Source: Flavobacteriaceae bacterium
Lineage (GTDB): Bacteria; Bacteroidota; Bacteroidia; Flavobacteriales; Flavobacteriaceae
Assembly: GCA_018669795.1 (NCBI GenBank)
Contig: JABHSQ010000005.1
Location: 124,001 to 188,000 of the forward strand
Length of the DNA: 64,000 bases
Direction of reading: 5' to 3'
This document shows positions 61,668 through 64,000 of the stretch, one piece after another; position 1 is the first letter of the stretch, and each line of letters starts with the position of its first letter. Below the pieces are notes generated by a model, which was given only the letters and a program-made list of their open reading frames with translations, ran no database searches and was not told the origin of the DNA. Made by a program: the position numbers and the translations under genes.

Positions 61668-62381
61668 ATGAAAAAAACAAAATTATTGACAATAATTGGT
61701 GGATTTAGCTTGTTATTGCTATCATTTATTTTTATGTCCTTGGATCATATAGATGCAACAAATGTAGCAGGTACCAGTTCGGATATAGCTGATTTCTTCG
61801 CTTTTGAAGGTGATAATCCTGATAACACTGTTTTTGTAGCTACTATACAAGGGATATTAGCTCCTGGTGTTGTAACTGAAAATGCTAGTTTTGATGAAAA
61901 TGTATTAATAGAGTTTAATATAGATAATACTGGAGATTTTATTGAAGATTTAGTTATACAAGCTATAAAAAGAGGTGATAGTATTTATTTTTTCGGACCT
62001 GTAATACCAAATCAAACAGGATTAGAAAGCGATGTTATAACATCAGCTCCTAATCATATAGTACAGATTTCTACAACTGAAGAAACTTTTATTACCAACG
62101 AAGATGGCATGAGTTTTTTTGCTGGACCTAGAAGAGATCCTTCTTATTTTGATTTTAATCGATTTATTGATATTGCAAATGGAGATGCAGCGCCAGAAGG
62201 ATTTTACCCTCCAGGAGAATCAACTGATTTTTTTGTAGGATTAAATGTATTGGCAATTGCAGTTGAGGTGCCAAACTCATTATTAGGAAATGCACCACAG
62301 CATATTTTAGAATCTCAAGGAACTATTAGTGGATTACCACCTGCATATAATGTATGGGTTTCTACAAAAAGAAAAGAATAA
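61668..62381 (+). CDS. DUF4331 protein, N-terminal type
   Basis: About 237 residues from the ATG at 61668. An N-terminal hydrophobic segment (LLTIIGGFSLLLLSFIFMSL) serves as signal or anchor, then SLDHIDATNVAGTSSDIADFFAFEGDNPDNTVFVATIQG, matching the start of DUF4331 proteins, in which DHxDa and sDi.D.faF are conserved. This protein holds only the first part of the family; the second gene (62385) carries the rest. Likely exported. Function unknown. Confidence 0.8.
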   Translation: MKKTKLLTIIGGFSLLLLSFIFMSLDHIDATNVAGTSSDIADFFAFEGDNPDNTVFVATIQGILAPGVVTENASFDENVLIEFNIDNTGDFIEDLVIQAIKRGDSIYFFGPVIPNQTGLESDVITSAPNHIVQISTTEETFITNEDGMSFFAGPRRDPSYFDFNRFIDIANGDAAPEGFYPPGESTDFFVGLNVLAIAVEVPNSLLGNAPQHILESQGTISGLPPAYNVWVSTKRKE

Positions 62382-62384
62382 TAG

Positions 62385-63110
62385 ATGAAAAATTATAAAA
62401 ATAAATCTTATAAATTAACTGTATTTGTTGTTTTGTTGCTTACTGCATTAATATTTGTACAATGTAAAGATGATGATGATAATGGAAATGTAATTGATGT
62501 AATATCTTGTAATGATGGAATACAAAATGGAGATGAAGATGGGATTGATTGTGGAGGTTCTATATGCTCACCTTGTGAAGACAACCAATTAAATTTTGAT
62601 GGTAATTTTGTTCAAGAAGATATTGCAGGTAGACCAGGAGTAAATATCATATTTGGAATTACAGACCTTTCAAAAAATAATTATAATGTATCTGAAGTTG
62701 CTAATCGAACTATATTTCAAGAAGATTTCCAAGAAGTATTAGAACATTATTATGATATTTATGCTATATCATTAGATATTCCAGTAGATGAGCTAAACTA
62801 TGAAAATAATATTTTTGATTGGAATGCTGGGACATTTACGACTATTATGTCTAATTATGATGCATTACAAGTAGCGCCAGATGGGCCAACAACCTATTAT
62901 AACGCTACTAATAATTTAGTTTTTACTGGAAGGTATTTATCTGATGATGTTATGGATTTTACGCTCAAATTAATATTTGGTGGAGCTGATGGAACACGTT
63001 TTGATGGAAATAATAGTACGCCACAGCTAACCACAGATGATGTCGGTCTTGGTGATAGGGATTTTACATTGTCATTTCCATACCTCGAAGTTCCATTGAC
63101 TTTAGAATAA
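62385..63110 (+). CDS. DUF4331-associated lipoprotein with cysteine motif
   Basis: A 241-residue protein with a lipoprotein signal (…LIFVQC, cysteine at 27), an acidic linker, and a cysteine-rich stretch SCNDGIQNGDEDGIDCGGSIC seen in many flavobacterial surface proteins. After it comes RPGVNIIFG...LSKNNYNVSEVANRTIFQEDF, resembling the second half of DUF4331. It starts 3 bp after the first gene, so the two probably form one complex at the outer membrane. Confidence 0.75.
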   Translation: MKNYKNKSYKLTVFVVLLLTALIFVQCKDDDDNGNVIDVISCNDGIQNGDEDGIDCGGSICSPCEDNQLNFDGNFVQEDIAGRPGVNIIFGITDLSKNNYNVSEVANRTIFQEDFQEVLEHYYDIYAISLDIPVDELNYENNIFDWNAGTFTTIMSNYDALQVAPDGPTTYYNATNNLVFTGRYLSDDVMDFTLKLIFGGADGTRFDGNNSTPQLTTDDVGLGDRDFTLSFPYLEVPLTLE

Positions 63111-63198
63111 ATTTAACCTTATTTCTTTTTGGTTTCAAAATATTTTTTTGAATATAACTTTCAATACTAACTATTTTTAAATTCAAATTTGGAAATAA

Positions 63199-63230
63199 AA
63201 AAAAACGGTAAAAATTTTTGCGGTTTTTTT
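63199..63230. terminator. Bidirectional terminator between the DUF4331 operon and sodC
   Basis: An A-rich arm AAAAAAACGGTAAAAA (63199-63214) folds on TTTTTGCGGTTTTTTT (63215-63230), with one mismatch and one G-U pair. It lies between two convergent genes. Confidence 0.75.
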
Positions 63231-63237
63231 ATTTTGT

Positions 63238-63822
63238 TTAAAGTATAATTCCACCACAAATAATTCTTGCCCCTGCAGCACCTGAAGGTTGAGATGTGAA
63301 ATCATCAGTTCCTTGATGTACAATAATTGCTTTACCTAAAATATTTTTGGTGTCATCTTCACAACCGATACACCATTCAGTAGTTTCCATAGTTATCTTT
63401 CCATAACCATTATCTATAACATTAAAATTACCGATATCTCCTTTGTGGTATCCGTCTTCATTTCCCCATTTACCATGGTTTGTAAATGTAGGGTTCCAGT
63501 GACCTCCAGCAGATTTTCCATCTATAGAGGAGCAATCTGCTTTTTCATGAATGTGTATGGCGTGCATACCAGGTGATAACCCCTGAAATTTAGCTGCTAA
63601 ACTAACCACTCCATCTACTTCTTTAAAAATTAGTTTTCCAACAGCCTTACTTCCACTTTTCGGTTCGAATTGTACTATAATTTCTTTTTTTTCTTGAGAG
63701 ATAGGAGAAGGGCTAACTTCTTCTGTTTTTTCAACTGTTGTCAGTGAATTTTTATTTTTTTCTTTACAAGAAATAAGTGTAATAAAGATTAAGGCTATTA
63801 AAGGAAATACTATTTTTTTCAT
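63238..63822 (-). CDS. sodC: Copper/zinc superoxide dismutase lipoprotein
   Basis: A 194-residue lipoprotein (cysteine at 19, LISC). Metal ligands: HAIHIHEKADC, SAGGHWNP, HGKWGNEDGYHKGDIGN and VHQGTDDFTSQPSGAAGARI, with the disulphide cysteines and GGI end. It converts periplasmic superoxide into oxygen and hydrogen peroxide, protecting the envelope. Single gene. Confidence 0.95.
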   Translation of the reverse strand: MKKIVFPLIALIFITLISCKEKNKNSLTTVEKTEEVSPSPISQEKKEIIVQFEPKSGSKAVGKLIFKEVDGVVSLAAKFQGLSPGMHAIHIHEKADCSSIDGKSAGGHWNPTFTNHGKWGNEDGYHKGDIGNFNVIDNGYGKITMETTEWCIGCEDDTKNILGKAIIVHQGTDDFTSQPSGAAGARIICGGIIL

Positions 63823-63913
63823 AATTATATTTTTATATTGGATTAAAGGTAATTAACTTTTATGGATTGTATCAATTGTATCAGAAAATCAGGTTATCAC
63901 AAAATAGCATCAT

Positions 63914-64000
63914 TTAATTAATTAATTTTTTTAAAAAATGAATATTGTTATGCCAATTGTACTTTCCTTCAATTTTTAAATTAAAATCACCAATACTATC
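63914..64000 (-). CDS. C-terminal end of a gene that continues beyond the window
   Basis: On the minus strand the frame from the window edge reads DSIGDFNLKIEGKYNWH and ends NNIHFLKKLIN before a TAA at 63914-63916. The 28 residues look like a protein end, but no family can be named. It lies 92 bp from the sodC start. Confidence 0.4.
   Translation of the reverse strand, partial: DSIGDFNLKIEGKYNWHNNIHFLKKLIN

Noticed and set aside
1-64000. CRISPR arrays, insertion sequences, integrases or riboswitches
   Set aside because: I saw no regularly spaced repeats, transposase or integrase coding sequence and no recognisable riboswitch fold upstream of ribH, dapB, folE or the mutase genes.

Overview
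This window reads as ordinary chromosome of a marine bacterium of the family Flavobacteriaceae (phylum Bacteroidota). The base composition is strongly AT-rich. Many genes are preceded by the Bacteroidota-type -7 element TAnnTTTG rather than a sigma70 -10 box. There is a gliding gene (gldI), a type IX secretion C-terminal sorting tail, a green-type proteorhodopsin with its retinal-forming dioxygenase (blh), split methylmalonyl-CoA mutase subunits, and many lineage-typical families (DUF3810, DUF5683, DUF2452, Lacal_2735, YtxH, DUF4331). No insertion sequence, prophage, plasmid backbone or CRISPR array was seen. The genus cannot be fixed from the sequence alone.

Layout. 1-8.8 kb: partial Ste24-type protease, a SpoU methyltransferase, two amidohydrolase-superfamily proteins followed by a FadL-like porin, and a DUF3810 zincin-like protein. 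8.9-13.4 kb: Xaa-His dipeptidase, then a light block with proteorhodopsin (-) and blh (+) diverging from a shared 103-bp region, followed by three small genes (Lacal_2735, DUF2452, DUF2805/TIGR03643). 13.4-17.2 kb: nrnA-gldI-PPIase operon and a YtxH/holin-like envelope operon. 17.3-28.7 kb: ndk, recF-dciA, TPR protein-ribH, a PIF1-like helicase, a small membrane protein-mutL-two rhomboids-EEP hydrolase, and a WbqC protein. 28.7-39.5 kb: a long minus-strand run with parA-parB-DUF5683-dapB-lepB, then udk-ftsB-like-mutA-lipoprotein-mutB-2,4-dienoyl-CoA reductase. 39.5-40.8 kb: an odd tRNA-Pro(GGG) followed at once by an orphan type IX sorting tail and a lipoprotein. 40.9-48.8 kb: rhlE, then tetR-ABC1 kinase-folE-gpx-tspO, an esterase and trxB. 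48.8-64 kb: adenine deaminase, TrpG/PabA, PadR-PspC, OxyR, PPIase/Nudix pair, acyltransferase, ECF sigma factor with a putative membrane partner, cytochrome c peroxidase, a DUF4331 pair and SodC.

How the genes work together. Light capture (proteorhodopsin, Blh) sits near several redox and photo-oxidative defence genes (TspO, Gpx, FolE, OxyR, cytochrome c peroxidase, SodC, TrxB). Propionate/odd-chain metabolism (MutA/MutB) and unsaturated fatty-acid oxidation (DECR-type reductase) lie side by side. The ParAB, DapB, LepB, FtsB-like and Udk genes are housekeeping.

The observations most worth checking are: the deviant tRNA-Pro with a truncated secretion-tail gene against its 3' end; a 29-bp near-palindrome across a promoter upstream of the PadR-PspC genes; a 16-bp near-palindrome (parS-like but diverged) inside the tetR promoter; the small-gene block beside the rhodopsin; and four promoters whose -7 box lies only 4-6 nt from the start codon, suggesting leaderless mRNAs. 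No clearly new multi-gene system was proven. The light-associated block (10.5-13.3 kb) and the TetR-to-TspO block (42.3-46.5 kb) are the best candidates.
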